A program made the position numbers and the translations under genes. The notes below the pieces were generated by a model that saw only the letters and a list, made by a program, of their open reading frames with translations, did not search any database and was not told the origin of the DNA. 64,000 bases of DNA, from positions 558,001 to 622,000 of the forward strand of contig OY978099.1 in NCBI GenBank assembly GCA_963854735.1. Reading direction: 5' to 3'. The DNA comes from Marvania coccoides. Taxonomy: Eukaryota > Chlorophyta > Trebouxiophyceae > Chlorellales > Chlorellaceae. Of this stretch, positions 34,190-44,473 are shown one piece after another (positions within the stretch are counted from its first letter, which is position 1; each line of letters opens with the position of its first letter).

Positions 34190-34650
34190 TTGAGCTAAGT
34201 AGATGATGGAGGTGGGCGACCTGCCTGGCTGCGGAGAAGAAGGATATCAGGACATCATGGAACCTTTCAAAAGCCGGGAATGGGGCAGCTGGTTTTGAGA
34301 TAAAGTGGAAGAGCAGGGAAGAGTCTGAACGGGCCATCTACATCGGCACTGCTTCAGGACCCAATCAGCCTCTCCAAGCTATGCTTGGGCTCGCCTAGCT
34401 CATCCTATCAACGCGATACAGTCCAGGGGCATCACATCCGTCGGCAAGAGAAACTGCGGCTCAGACTCAATCTCCCGGCAGGCTCGGGGAAATAAGATTT
34501 CGTGGGGAAGATGTGCGTAGCCTAGCACGAGCAATAGGTTGTCCAGAGCTCGTGTGAGGATAATGGGACAGGGCCAAGAGACGGAGAAGAGAGCGAGCGT
34601 CGAGTCCCTGCATCACCATCGCCATCGTGTGACCCAACTCACTGCAACTT
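34190..34650. ncRNA. GC-rich non-coding block, candidate structured RNA (strand and family unknown)
   Basis: For about 460 bp composition rises to exon-like GC inside an AT-rich gene-free stretch, yet no reading frame of 60 codons or more exists in either strand. Local stems are visible, such as CCAAGC-TAT-GCTTGG at about 34374-34388 and AGCTCAACTTGAGCT at about 34182-34196. I looked for hallmarks of RNase P, SRP, U-snRNAs and telomerase template and did not find them. It may equally be a decayed exon block or a regulatory region. Confidence 0.25.
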
Positions 34651-35716
34651 GAGGATACCGCTGCAAGTAGTCGATTATTAAATAACTATTTACGAAATAA
34701 TACAAAATCTTAAAAAAAAAACTTGCCCAGGCATTTTTCTATCAGTACTATCCTGTGGTGACGGGTAAAATAACAACAAACAACAACAACAACAACGGCT
34801 TTAACAATCATCATCTTCAAAACATAAACAGCATATTCCGGTAAAAAGCCCACCATCTCCGCAGAAAAAACACTCAAAGCAGAAGCACCTGCAATCAAGA
34901 CAAATTTATGAAGACGGGGTAAGCCCAGTATATTTTAAAATATTTTTGGGGTGTTTCTGTTACTCACATGTATTTCGCAATACTGAAGAAATCTATAACT
35001 ATATTATCGTCTCGAGGGTCATAATCATAGTCTCTCCCCATCGTAATAAGCCGAATGCCTAATTCGATCCCCTAGCATATGCGAGAAAAAAACAAGGATT
35101 ACTACGGCCAGACTTCTTCTTTGCGAAAGGACAGATTCATTGATACACGCTGTCTTGCAGCAAGGCATTCTCCCAGTCTGGGATAATTGTAATCTGACAA
35201 AATCGCCTCCCCTATTTTTTCCCGAAATATTGTTTTTTGCTTACCGCTCTTCCGGCGAGGAAATGGGCAGATTGTTATTTACTTAATTTTTCACTTTGCG
35301 AAATGAGCGGCAATTGCAGGGCGTCGAAACACGAAATATTACGACGAAGCGTCCAAAATTTTGAAGCAGCAAGACCCCGAGAGCACTTTTCATATGCCCA
35401 GTGCACTCCGAGGATATTAAGCTCGTCTATTTTGAAGGAATACTGCATGTTTAATCGCACATATCGCGGTCAGCAAAGATGCATGTTGCACTTTTGATAG
35501 AAAACCCTGGAACCGGGACTTTGTAGGCCCTCCGGCGGGCAACGTAGCCTTCAAAAGAAGGCGGTGGGGTGGAAATTTTCGATCGAAACTCTGGCTTGGC
35601 GACGAGAACAGCCCCGAAAAAGCACTTTTCCATGTTGATGCCAGCTGCAGTACATGTAGTGTTTTATTAATTCATACGTGCAATCCCTGATCGGCACACC
35701 TATCACGTCAAACTAT
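34651..35716. other. Intergenic, AT-rich; holds partial dispersed repeat copy E
   Basis: There is no gene. Short AT-rich frames near 34710-34898 and 35237-35497 have no recognisable features. A CAA repeat (about 34776-34796) and repeat copy E (listed separately) are the only structures noted. Confidence 0.45.
35387..35424 (-). repeat. Dispersed element, partial copy E (3' part)
   Basis: On the minus strand this gives GAGCTTAATATCCTCGG, then GTGCACTGGGCATATGAAAA. It matches the last 38 bp of copy A, while the 5' block with CCCCCTGGGG is missing. Confidence 0.6.
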
Positions 35717-36789
35717 TTAGCTGTACGGCGCAACAGCAGCAGCAGATGGAGCGGGGAAGGGAGCTGCAGCATACGCTTGCGCGTTCAGTCGCTCTTGCAG
35801 CGCGTCCACGCGCGCTCTCATGGCATCCATGTATGCAAATTGCAGCTCGATTTCACGTTTCAGCGCCGCCAGCTCTCTCTGCAGCACAGCCCGCTCCTGA
35901 TCGTTTTGCACCGGCTGCGGCATATATTGCTGTTGTTGCGGGTTCTGCGGGGGTTGCGGCGCTCCTTGCCGCGAGTCAGGAGGTGACGGCGATGGCCACG
36001 TGTACTGCTGCTGCTGCTGCTGCTGCTGTGGTGGCGCCGCGTAGGATGGCGGCTGCATTCCTGGAGGGATCGACTGCGCTTGTTGCTGCTGCGGCGGTTG
36101 CTGATATGGCGGGTGCTGCTGTTGTTGCTGCTGTGGCAGCGGCTGAGACGACGACGGCCGCACTTCACGCGTTTCTCGCTGCCGCGGCGCATCCGGCGCG
36201 TCCCCCTCGGCCGAAAAGGCGTCCCGCTGGCGCTTCCTCTGCGCCTTTTCTTTGTCGTCGTTAATAGAAACATTGGAGCCCGCCAGAGACCGCTTCAGCC
36301 GCCAAATATCATCCTTCATATCGGCGGGGATGTCAACAACGACCACCCCTCGTGTCATCCTGCACCGGGGGCTGGGAGGGGTGGATGAAACGAAGCGGGG
36401 GAAACCATCGGGCGGGAGGATGAAGAGCTTCGTCTCTAGAAACCCTCGGACGGCGATCAGGGCGTCGTTTCTGCTATAGCTTGCAGGCTGCAGGCCCAGA
36501 AAGGACACCCGCTCCAGACCAGAGTCTGGAAGAGGGTATTGAGGTGCTGGTTGCATAGTGTGGGGCGGCTGCAGGGCCGGCATTGCTGCCGCGAAAGTGA
36601 ACTGCTGCTGCTGTGGGGGCGGCATGGAAGGAGGCGGCTGATGCTGCTGGTGTTGCAGGGGCACAAAGTCTTGGGGTTGGTGTGCGGGCTGCTGCTGATA
36701 GGCAGCGTCCCAGGGCTGAGCGCCAGCGGTGAAGGGGCGTAGCTGCTTGGTGGTGCTGAGTCCCTGGATCGGGGCAAACCATCTGGATT
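35717..36789 (-). CDS. Gln/Pro-rich protein with C-terminal coiled coil, unknown; first exon not found
   Basis: One long exon follows an acceptor at 36790-36791 (TATGTAG). It begins SRWFAPIQGLSTTKQLRPF. A folded-looking island of about 80 residues follows (ERVSFLGLQPASYSRNDALI; RGVVVVDIPADMKDDIWRLK), then an NLS-like KEKAQRKRQRD. About 100 residues of Gln/Pro repeats come next, and the C-terminal helix is RAVLQRELAALKREIELQF. No in-frame ATG precedes the island, so a short upstream coding exon must exist, and I cannot place it. The Gln/Pro content and basic cluster suggest a nuclear regulator or RNA-associated protein, but no family is recognised. Confidence 0.6.
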
Positions 36790-37825
36790 CTACATAGCGG
36801 CGACGTAGCGATTATTTTAACTAAGAGCAGAGCGAATATATTAATTAAAAAGAACTTTAACTGGATGCAAGTTTGGCAGGGCGCAAAATGCAAGTCTTTC
36901 AGCAGCGCGGAAGCATGTTAATGGCAAATTTATAGATCGGTGAATTTAAACTGTATTATAAGAGCAATCGAGGAGCGTGTAAAAGGTCTTATGGAAGACC
37001 AAAAAATATAGGGGAAAACTGCTGGCTGGTCTTTTGTCCTTTTGCGTCAAACGTTTTGAAGGGCACAATTCCGAATTGAATTCGTTGGAATAAATATAGT
37101 TGTCGGAAAATTTGAGATTGGCACGCAGCACGCTGGGGGATCAATAATTGCATAATTGGCCCAGAATGTTCCCCGCCGCCACCGGGCCAGCGCCCAATTT
37201 TTTTTCATCAATAAAAAAAGGTGAAACGCCGTCTCCTGAGAAGCTGTGTCCAGTCCAAAACGCGCTGCATGGCAGCAGTGCAGTCCCGATTGTGCGTCTG
37301 TCTCTGTTTTCGGCTGGCGCTCATTCCTCGATTCGCTCTCCAATTTATTGATAAATATAAACACTGTTTACATTGATTTAAACTAACAAAAGGGCGCCCA
37401 TGAGTTTTGATGACCGGTTGGGGCAGTCAGACATAGAAGGGCATCGCATCAATTCGCCACTTGAATCGACTGCTGTGCATCTCCAAAAATGAATAAGACA
37501 AGAGGGGGAATACGTTTCTTGTTGAGTTTATGGGGAATGCGTAAGAAAGTAGTTATGATGCCATTGGTTTGGAAAGAAAAAAGGGGGTGAAAGAAGAAAA
37601 ACTCAGAGACGCAAAAAGCGGCGGTTGTGCTTTGTCAATCCAGCACACCATCCGTCTAGCCTTGAAAACCGGAAACAAACTACCGAAGCTTTGATAGCGA
37701 GACTATGTATTGGGTATTATTAGTATTTGGGGGAGTTCAAAGAGGTGATGGAGAAGAAAACAGTTCCAAAGAAGATATCACGCATAGCCTTCTACCATGA
37801 GACCCAACGACAGCCAAGCTGCTGC
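36790..37825. other. Spacer between Gln/Pro-rich gene and phosphate transporter gene
   Basis: The 5' region of the Gln/Pro-rich gene (with its unplaced first exon) and the 3' UTR side of the transporter. No other feature is supported. Confidence 0.4.
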
Positions 37826-40593
37826 TTAAGACAGATTGATGCCGCTGATCTGGGGCATGATGGGCATGAAGGAGTTGACCATGACGCCCAGCTGGGTGGC
37901 ATTGCCCAGGTACCATGAGGCGTTTTGGAAGGTGTTGGAGAAGAAGAGGGGGTTGAGGTTGGTGTCGGCATCGGTGTCCCAGGTCTTCTTGGTGGCGTTG
38001 ATGATGGACTGGCCCCAGGACATGACGGTCATCTGGTCGGCCGTGGCGTTGGTGACGTTGCCAGCGGCGATCAGGGCCTTGCCAGCCTCGTAGTTGGTGG
38101 TGTTGTACGCCTTGTTGAGGGCATACCTGCGGATGGAGATGGTAAAAAACAATTTCATTGTTTTCACGTTTTGTGAGAAAAGTTAGGGAGAAAAAAAACG
38201 TAAAAAAGATGAATCAGTTGATTGCTGAAATGCTTAATGATTACGAAGCCGACGCAATAAATAAGGAATCGAATTGTGCGGCGAGATTTCTCCTTACCTG
38301 TAGTCCACAGCGGAGCGGGAGGGAGCATAGATGCCCTGGGCAGTGAAGGCAGCGGCGGTGAGGCCGGCCACAATCAGCGTAGCAACCCAGCCGCCGAAGA
38401 ACTTGAGGAGTAGCAGGAAGTTGAAGCGTTTGGAGGCGCCCTTCTCGCCCTTGATCTTGGCTTGGATGACCTCCAGCACGCCCACGCCGGTGATGGCACC
38501 GGTGATGACCTGGGTGGTGGACACGGGGAAGCCGTAGCGGGAGGCGATGATAACGACGATGGCGGCGGTGAGCTCGGCGCAGTAGCCGCGGGAGTTGGTG
38601 AGCTTGGTCATTTTCACACCCAGCGCACGCATGATCTTGTAGCCGTAGGTGGCCAGGCCGATGATGAGGCCGACGCCGCCCAGCACGAACATCCAGATGG
38701 GGACCTCGGACTTGGAGTTGGCGCAGGCGCACTGCCAGATGGCGTAGACAGCGGCCATGGAGCCAATGGCATTGGCAACGTCGTTGGCACCATGGGCAAA
38801 GGAGTTGGCGCAGGCGGTGAGCACCTGGAGGTACTTGAAGGACAGTTCAGTCTTGCGGTCGAACACCTCGGCCTCGTCGTGCATGGCCATGATGAACTTG
38901 TCGTCAGCCACCGACTCGTGGATGTCGTAGTTGGAGCCGTAGGCGAGGGTAGTCCAGATCTTGGACTTGCGCATGCTCTGGAGCATGGCAGGGGTGCGGT
39001 TGGGGACAGCATCAGCGGCAGTGACCTCCTCGCCGGTGACGTCAGCGGTGGCCTTGCCTTCTTTGGCGGCGCTGCCATTGCCGTTCTCCACGTGGCCGGC
39101 GGCGATGGCGGCGCGCTTCTCCTCGAACCGGGCCTCGGCTGCCTCGAGTTTGGACAGGTCGCGCTCCACAAGCTTGACCACCCACTTAAGGGCGACAATG
39201 CAGATGGCGGTGACGACGGCGGCAGTGACGGCGGAGATCCAGGCGTTGGTGGCGTCGGGGATGACGCAGCCGGTCAGACTGAAGGTGATGGAGGTCTTGT
39301 CGCTGGAGGTCTTGTTCTTGGCGGAGGAGGGCGCCTCACCACCGGCGGGGCAGGAAGGCTTGTCGTATGTGCCGTCGGCGGAGGGGAAGGCCTCGGAGGT
39401 GGTGTAGGTCTGCATGGTTTGAATTGGAGAACGAAGAGGGGCGATCAGTTTGTATAGTGAGAATATGAAAAAAGAAGGAAAAAACAAGGTGAAGCGGCAT
39501 TCTTCATGTTCATCAAGATCTGGCTGCAGCATACCTCAGACTTCATCCAACCGTTGACGCCCTTCTGGATGACAAAGTAGGTGACGACCCAGATCGTGAT
39601 AAAGGTGTAGAGAGGGAACAGCATGAGGGAGCGGCGGAAGGGGTTCTTCGCCTTGAGCACCACTAACTTGGTGAAGGTGAAGAGCAGGGCGGCCATGACA
39701 GCGGCCATAAGGGGGGTGATGAACCATGCCAGCACGATGGACACAAAGCCACCTGGGAAGGGGGATCCAGGCTTGGGGGCGGAGTACCAGATGACGGAAT
39801 CGGAACCGCTGGCGACCAAACTCATGCCGACGATTGCTCCCACGATGGAGTGGGTGGTGGACACGGGCAGCTCCAGGAAGGTGGCAAGCAGCAGCCACAG
39901 GCCGGCGGCGAACAGGGCGCACACCATGCCATACTGCACACGAGAAGAAAGAAAAGGGAGTTAGGAAACAATCAAAATTTAGAAAAAGCAAAATAGGCGA
40001 TTCCTTTATCGTCGGGTGATATCCGTCATACTAGGGGCAGCATCAACGTTGCTATTTGAACTTACCATCAGCAGCTCGGGCTCGTAGGTGTAGGCGGAAA
40101 CCTTGGCGATACCAGACTTGATGGTGTCTGTGACACCGGATCCGAGCAGCACAGCGCCGCCAAACTCGCAGAAGGAGGCCACGAGGATGGCCTGCTTCAT
40201 GGTGAGCGCCTTGGCGCCGACTGAAGTACCGAACGCATTGGCGACATCATTTGCTCCTGTTGAAAAGACCGGGGTATACAAATTTGAGTGAGGAGAGGAT
40301 TGATGGGCATTGGCTGACAACGAATACCACGAGTGGAAAGTCGATGTGGCAGAAAGGGGAGTGAAGTTGGGTTAGCTTTTCTTCTCTTACCGATGCCCCA
40401 CGCCATAAACAGCGCGAGGAAAATACTGACTACGAACAGCCTGCAGTAAGAGAAAGAGAAGGTGGGTGTGGGTGTCAAGCAAGTCACGTTTGAGTTCCCT
40501 GCATACATATATTCGTGGATTCTCTCTCCAAGCGTGATTAAGAGAAGAAGGTGTGTGTTAAGAAACATACCAGGTATATGTGGACCAAACCAT
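37826..40593 (-). CDS. PHO4/PTB-type sodium-dependent phosphate transporter, 6 exons
   Basis: It starts at 40593 (MVWSTYTW) and runs through six phase-consistent exons to about 630 residues. The two inverted halves each carry the family signature: ANDVANAFGTSVGAKALT near the N terminus and HGANDVANAIGSMAAVYA in the second half. Each is followed by a PVSTT motif (ELPVSTTHSIVGAI and GFPVSTTQVITGAI). A hydrophilic loop of about 180 residues between the halves contains VPNRTPAMLQSMRKSK. The C terminus has several N-glycosylation-like sites (NTTN, NVTN, NATK, NASW). PTB-type carriers import phosphate with Na+ at the plasma membrane of green algae. All introns are GT-AG. Confidence 0.93.
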
Positions 40594-41863
40594 TGCGATT
40601 GATGTGCTAGAGAGGACGGCGGCGTAGTTATTGGGCGAGGGATTTGGAAGATCTCCTCTGCATAAGTTGAAGAAGGCGGAAGAGACCCAGTGAGAATTAA
40701 GTTGCAATGGCACCTTTGAAAGACGGCTGGGTTAAGTAATAAAAAACGTGAGGTTGGACGAGCCAGGCGGCAGCAGAAAATGACGCGAAGTAGTCTGCAA
40801 CTCACGAAGATGCTTGAATTCAAGAGAATATCTGGATAGTCAGCTCTCAGAAATGACAGGATTGCCTCAACAAACTAATTTCGATGAAGAATAAAATGTA
40901 AAACAAAGTTTGCGGCGCCAAACTCTACTTTGGAATCTCTCTCTGCTAGAGGAATAATCGAAGTCATACTTTCTTTTCCATCTTCCACCCAACTCTGCGC
41001 GCCCTTCTTTACTTTTGGAATATTGCACCCACGTGGGAGTTCATAGTTTTCATATGTTCATAATTTTCATATGTTTTCTTCTATCTTGTTAATGCAAATG
41101 TAGCGACGGCCGCAATGAAATTGTTGGGTGCTTCCTAATTTTTTTCATTTTTTTAAATCAAATAGCATGGTAGCTCCAGTAGCGGCCCTCGCTGCTGCGA
41201 CTGCCATGCATGTGAAATTGTCTGGACAAAAAGATTTACGTTTGATAAATGTCAAAAAAGGCTTCAATTTTGAGCGCTATAAAAGTTTTGCAGGGGCCCA
41301 GCTCTGCTTAACTTGGAGGTAGTCGCCACTACGCGGTTTTCCTGACGAGATAGCAGCAGCATTGCGACTAACGAAGCTGGCGGGAGTGGGGGCGGAGGGG
41401 GGTGGGCTTGGACGAGAGGGTTTGAGTAGGAAGCAGCGGTGGCCATGAGGGGTAGGCTGCGGCATAATCGTCGCTGTAGCCTGGATAATAATACCCAAAT
41501 GGCCCCGACATGGCTGCTACCACTTGCAGGCCGGCCATCCCGGAAAACGACAGAGAACAGCTTTGTCGTGATGGAGACATTTGAAAATCAATTGAGTTAA
41601 TGCCTTTTCTAGCAGCATCCAAAGACAAGGAACAACCACAATCGTAGATTGAATCTATAACTAAATAAATCTAGAAGGAAAAAGCAGACACGTAAACAAA
41701 CGTTCGACTGTCGTCCAAGCTGATATTTGTATTCGCAAAGTACATTCTATTTTATAAAAATATATTCGTATTTTTGTCGCCATCGACCCATGAAATTGAA
41801 TTGAACTAGATTTCTCATTTTGCTATTTTTTTATTTTGTTTTTTTTCTCCCGAAGCTGTGGAC
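40594..41863. other. Intergenic between divergent transporter and sirtuin genes
   Basis: About 1.27 kb between start codons. Two short frames (41128-41322 plus; 41368-41628 minus, the latter containing GPFGYYYPGYSDDYAAAYP) are not supported by splice sites or homology. Two TTTTCATATG repeats occur at about 41048-41076. Confidence 0.4.
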
Positions 41864-43331
41864 ATGCGTTCATTTGGCTGTTCCACGGCCCGCCGCTGCC
41901 GTCCATACGCACAAACCCAGGCTGCTCGCTTCAATCGCACCAGCGTATTCGTAGAGGCTTCCTACCGCCCGCTGCTGCACGACCGCGTGGGCCCTGACGG
42001 AAACCTCCGTCCTGTAGCCGACGAAGCTGCCGGGCCTTTGAGCAGCAGCTACGTCATCGGCACCCCTTTGGCCCTCCCTCCCGCTCCTGCCGTCCCTCCG
42101 CCATCCCCCGCCCAACTTGACGCCCTGTCAGACTTCCTCTACTCCTCCAGGCGGGATGGGGGGACGCTGGTCATCACCGGGGCGGGGTGCAGCACTGAGT
42201 CTGACGTCCCTGATTACAGGGGCCCTGGAGGGGCCTACTCTACAGGATTTCGGCCCATGACGTGAGTGGCAGCTGTTAATTTCTAACACAACTACCTTCC
42301 AAATTGTACAACGACCTAAATTTAAGTTTTTTGTATATTTATATAAGCGATTTTTATATGTAGCAGTATGCGATCAATGTTTTGTTTTCCGTCCTATCCA
42401 TTCCTCCTCCCCTCACTCCCGCTCTGCTCTGCTCTGCTCTCCCTCTCTCTCCCCAGGCACCAGGCGTTCATGAAGAGCCCAGAGAATCGGTCGCGGTACT
42501 GGGCGCGCAGCTTCGCGGGCTGGTACAAATTCTCGAGGGTGCAGCCTAACGCCGCGCACCACGGCATCGCCACCCTGCAGCACGCTGGCCTGGTGAGCCA
42601 CGTCATCACTCAGAACGTCGACAGGCTGCACCACCGCGCCGGCAGCCCTGCGGTACTGGAGCTACACGGCACTACGCATGAGGTAATATGCATGACGTGT
42701 TCTTCGGTGACTCCTCGCGATGAGGTACAGCGGTGGCTGGCAAGGCTGAATCCAGAGGCGGCAGAAGCTGCGGCGAAGCTGGCGGGGGCTGGGGAGGAGG
42801 AGGGTGGGGGAGAGGATGAGCGGCATCGGATGCTGCGAGCGGGCACAGCTGAGCCGGTGAGGTCTGGTCTCAAGGTAATAGCATAAAATAAAACACTGGA
42901 AATGCCGGCGCTAGCCTTTTCCCTCCCCTAAAAACATGATTTCCCGCCACCAATTTCAGGAAAAGACCACCTTGCTGCAGCGTCCCGACGGCGACGTCGA
43001 GATTGACACAGCCCACGCTCAATTTGAGATTTCCTCTTGCCCTGCTTGCGGCGGCATTCTCAAGCCTGACGTTGTTTTCTTCGGAGACTCGCTACCGCCC
43101 ATCCGCGCCCAGACCGCCATAGACCTGGCAGCCAGAGCCCCTTCGGTGCTTGTTGTTGGCAGCAGCCTGGCTGTGTGGAGCGCCTTCAGGTTGATAAAGG
43201 CCAACGTTGGGAGGGCGAGGGTGGCGTTAGTGAACGTGGGGCCCACGCGAGCGGATGAGCTGGCAGAAATAAAGGTTGAGGCGAGGGCTGGGGATGTGAT
43301 GAGGGAGCTGAAGACTAGACTGGCAAGTTAA
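41864..43331 (+). CDS. Class II sirtuin (SIRT4-like NAD-dependent deacylase)
   Basis: Three exons starting at ATG 41864 encode about 400 residues. Core motifs are intact: NAD-binding GAGCSTESDVPDYRGPGG, then TQNVDRLHHRAG, and the catalytic His in VLELHGTTHEV. Zinc Cys pairs lie at CMTC and CPACGG, and the last NAD motif is VVGSSLAVWSAF. An insertion of about 65 residues with an acidic Glu/Gly stretch separates the two zinc pairs. The motif GAGxSTESxxPDYR and the insertion are typical of SIRT4 relatives, which in other eukaryotes act as lipoamidase or deacylase in mitochondria. The N-terminal 60 residues are basic and Ala/Arg-rich, consistent with organelle import. Confidence 0.92.
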
Positions 43332-43511
43332 TGGAGGGCGGGAAGAAAAAATATTTCAGATATGAAAATGAAGGGAAAACGAACCATTTATATATATTGA
43401 ATAAAATAAATGAACATCAGGATGCATGTAAGTCGACGAAACTCCTGGAAAATCGGATAAAACACATGTGATCACTTGATCTTTGATCTTGATTTATTTT
43501 TCAACAAAGCA

Positions 43512-44152
43512 ATGCCGCGATTCGCGCCAGAACAACACGGCAAAAATTGCGCTTGCTGTGTGCCTACCACCGCAGTGGAAAGTCTGGAGGAGGTAATTTG
43601 GAACAAATCAGCGTGCCAAGCCGCTGCGGTCGGCGACCTCGAGAGAGTGAAGCTGCTGGTGGCAAAGAACCCGCGGTGCGTTCACAATGACGGGAAGGGC
43701 GGTGACAGCGGCTATACCCCTCTTCATTACGCGGCCAGAGGCGGGCATGACGCAATTGCCAGTGTGCTGATCGCTGCCGGTAATTATTAACCTTTTTCGC
43801 CTCTTAAATAATATATAAAACCAGTTTAATTTTTACATTTTCTTAGCACTCATACATTGCTGCTTTTGCAGGCGCGCAGCTGGACGCGCAAACGAAAGCT
43901 GGAGGGGCCACGCCGCTGCATCGCGCTGCATTCGCTGGCCGCTGTTCCACCGTGGAGCTGCTGCTGACCGCGGGCGCAAACATCTTAATGCAGGACGCAG
44001 ACGGAGAGACGGCCCAGCACAAAGCGGCGCAGCAGCAGCACGCTGCTGTCGCTCGTTTGCTGGCGGAGCGCTGTCCAGAGCTGCTGGCAGTGGAAGACCG
44101 AAAGGGGAGGAGACCAGATGTCCCTCAAGAATGGCTACGCGTGCCACCGTAG
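43512..44152 (+). CDS. Ankyrin-repeat protein, ANKRD39-like
   Basis: Exons 43512-43779 and 43872-44152 give 182 residues, matching the size of ANKRD39. It begins with a Cys pair (CACCVP), as does the human protein (CCSHP), then a VIWNKSACQAAAVGDLERVK entry helix. Three ankyrin repeats follow (GYTPLHYAARGGHDAI; GGATPLHRAAFAGRCSTVEL; GETAQHKAAQQQHAAV). The ending ELLAVEDRKGRRP matches the ANKRD39 tail. Its molecular role is poorly known. It follows the sirtuin gene by 180 bp in the same direction, with no evidence of co-regulation. Confidence 0.82.
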
Positions 44153-44473
44153 CAGCAGAGCGCTGTATGTACATAGTACTCCCTTTTCAGTTCGGGAATG
44201 AGCCTGGACCATTTTCTTGGCCTTGAGAGCGGCAATGGAGAGATAGGCGGCAAGAGGCAAGAGGTTTCTCAGTCACCATCCGATGATGGCAATTGGCGCA
44301 TTGTACTAACACGCATTGTACTAATCCAGTTTTAGTTTTTAGTTTTTTAATAATCTGCGCGCGAGAGAAGGAGCTTCGCTTTCAGGAGGAGGAGCTTCCT
44401 TTCTACCCCTTTTTTTGTTGTTGTGCCAGGACGCAGTTTTTATGTTTATTTTAGTTAGAGTGCAAGAGGGATA
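44153..44473. other. Intergenic between ankyrin and glycosyltransferase genes
   Basis: About 320 bp holding the 3' flank of the ankyrin gene and the promoter of the next gene. Nothing else is seen. Confidence 0.35.

Noticed and set aside
34190..34650. RNase P, SRP, telomerase or spliceosomal RNA assignment for the GC-rich block
   Set aside because: I looked for their conserved cores on both strands and found none that were convincing, so only a generic candidate RNA is reported.
38462..39457. 331-codon plus-strand Gly/Asp-rich frame
   Set aside because: It is antisense to the phosphate transporter exon, whose motifs are unmistakable.
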